From Clostridiales bacterium (lineage in GTDB: Bacteria > Bacillota > Desulfitobacteriia > Desulfitobacteriales > Desulfitobacteriaceae), in NCBI GenBank assembly GCA_027357125.1, contig DAHVVW010000117.1, positions 1 through 6,826 on the forward strand: a stretch of DNA of 6,826 nt. The letters are read 5' to 3'. The position numbers and the translations under genes are program-made. Numbering within the stretch: position 1 is the first letter of the stretch; each line of letters starts with the position of its first letter. The notes below the pieces were generated by a model that worked only from the letters and a program-made list of their open reading frames with translations, made no database searches and was not told the DNA's origin. Positions 6,014 to 6,826 of this stretch are shown here, in pieces.

Positions 6014-6826
6014 ATGTATATTTCCTGTAGCTCGCGGGAAGAAATTTGGGAAATTCCGCAGTCAGGTGCAGCAAAAATTGCCGGCTATTGGAACCCGGAA
6101 GAAACACTCGTATGCAAACCTTCTTTTGTTAAATGGCAGAACGGAAAAGTCTCTGCCTTGGGGTTGTGGGACGATAATTTTCGGGAAGAAGAGTTTTTCC
6201 CCTGGCATGATTATTATTTAGGACCGGGCTGGCTGGATGCCCATGTGCATTTAGCTCTCGATGGTATTGACTTTCAACGGTGTTTTGATCGTTGGCCTGA
6301 ACAAACGGAAATGGAACAGATCATTAGACAATTTCTGAAACATTACCTGGAATTAGGAGTTGTCGGGATCAGGGACGGGGGAGATCTTCCGGGTTATGCA
6401 TGGAGGGCCAAGGAGAAGATAAACGCCTCAGAATGGCTGGGACCGGAAATACTGTCTGTGCGTGAGGCGGTTTATCGGACTGGGCATTATGGCCGTTTTC
6501 TCGGCCAGGGTGTTAACAACTTGAAAGAGTGGGAAGAAAATAAAGATCTTTTTTTCGAGAAAGGTCTTGACCAACTCAAAGTTATTGTTACAGGACTCAT
6601 AAGTTTCCATCGTTATGGAGTCGTTGGCCCAGTTCAATGGTCTGTCACAGAACTGCGACAACTCGTACGGGATGCTCATGAGCGCGGATTTAAGGTGATG
6701 GGTCATGTTAGCGGCACAGACGGGATTTCCGTAGCCATTCAAGCGGGATTGGACTCAATTGAACACGGGTATTATGTGACTAAAGAACAACTTCAGGAAA
6801 TTTATGACAGGGGAATTGCCTGGGTT
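6014..6826 (+). CDS. Metal-dependent amidohydrolase family protein, 3' end outside window
   Basis: An open frame of 271 codons runs from ATG 6014 to the last base without a stop, so the gene is cut by the window edge. GGAGG (6001-6005) lies eight bases upstream. The protein has the amidohydrolase TIM-barrel metal signature: GPGWLDAHVH with H77 and H79 (strand 1), K189 in LKVIVTG as the likely carboxylated bridging lysine, H231 in VMGHVSG, and H251 in DSIEHG. The final aspartate would lie beyond the window. The order and the LKV-x-VTG segment resemble binuclear (often zinc) imidazolonepropionase- or Xaa-Arg-dipeptidase-like enzymes that cut amide or ring C-N bonds. The substrate is unknown. 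The 70 residues before the HxH motif are poorly conserved and lack the usual opening of the family. It follows the LysR gene by 26 bases and is probably co-transcribed and controlled by it. Confidence 0.88.
   Translation, partial: MYISCSSREEIWEIPQSGAAKIAGYWNPEETLVCKPSFVKWQNGKVSALGLWDDNFREEEFFPWHDYYLGPGWLDAHVHLALDGIDFQRCFDRWPEQTEMEQIIRQFLKHYLELGVVGIRDGGDLPGYAWRAKEKINASEWLGPEILSVREAVYRTGHYGRFLGQGVNNLKEWEENKDLFFEKGLDQLKVIVTGLISFHRYGVVGPVQWSVTELRQLVRDAHERGFKVMGHVSGTDGISVAIQAGLDSIEHGYYVTKEQLQEIYDRGIAWV

Noticed and set aside
5994..6221. 75-codon open frame on the + strand
   Set aside because: It overlaps the amidohydrolase frame, which has clear metal-binding motifs and a better ribosome binding site.
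1..6826. CRISPR array, tRNA, rRNA or riboswitch
   Set aside because: No regularly spaced repeats, cloverleaf or recognised aptamer pattern was seen by eye.

Overview
The window looks like chromosomal DNA of a Firmicute, possibly a Clostridia/Peptococcaceae-type organism. The basis is strong AGGAGG-like ribosome binding sites, frequent TTG and GTG starts, moderate base composition, Gram-positive-style zinc-uptake genes including a lipoprotein binding protein, and a DUF4368-type serine recombinase tail typical of Firmicute mobile elements. The genus is an inference; no rRNA or other marker gene is present.

Layout. (1) Positions 1-453 hold the C-terminal part of a large serine recombinase, so the left edge is probably the end of an integrated element. 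Its stop codon lies in the loop of a perfect 11-bp hairpin. (2) Positions 454-651 contain no gene but hold a good extended -10 promoter, which drives (3) two tandem DedA-family membrane proteins on the + strand (652-1257 and 1314-1925). The second lacks two charged residues that the first has. (4) Running the other way is a zinc-uptake operon in the order znuA (4981-4085), znuC (4085-3333), znuB (3297-2461), zur (2386-1952): lipoprotein, ATPase, permease, Fur-family repressor. (5) Positions 4982-5099 are a divergent control region with a well-formed promoter for znuA and a perfect 8-9-8 dyad just downstream of its -10. (6) On the + strand follow a LysR-type regulator (5100-5987) and, 26 bases later, a metal-dependent amidohydrolase that runs off the right end (6014-6826).

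How the genes fit together. ZnuA captures Zn(II) at the cell surface, ZnuB passes it across the membrane and ZnuC powers the step. Zur, the last gene of the operon, would sense zinc and shut the operon off, giving negative feedback on both the importer and itself. The LysR and amidohydrolase genes look like a separate unit that shares the control region with znuA. The DedA pair is a separate unit that converges on zur.

No wholly new system is evident. The points most worth a second look are the shared dyad between znuA and the LysR gene, the matched loss of charged residues in the second DedA, and the mobile-element boundary at the left.
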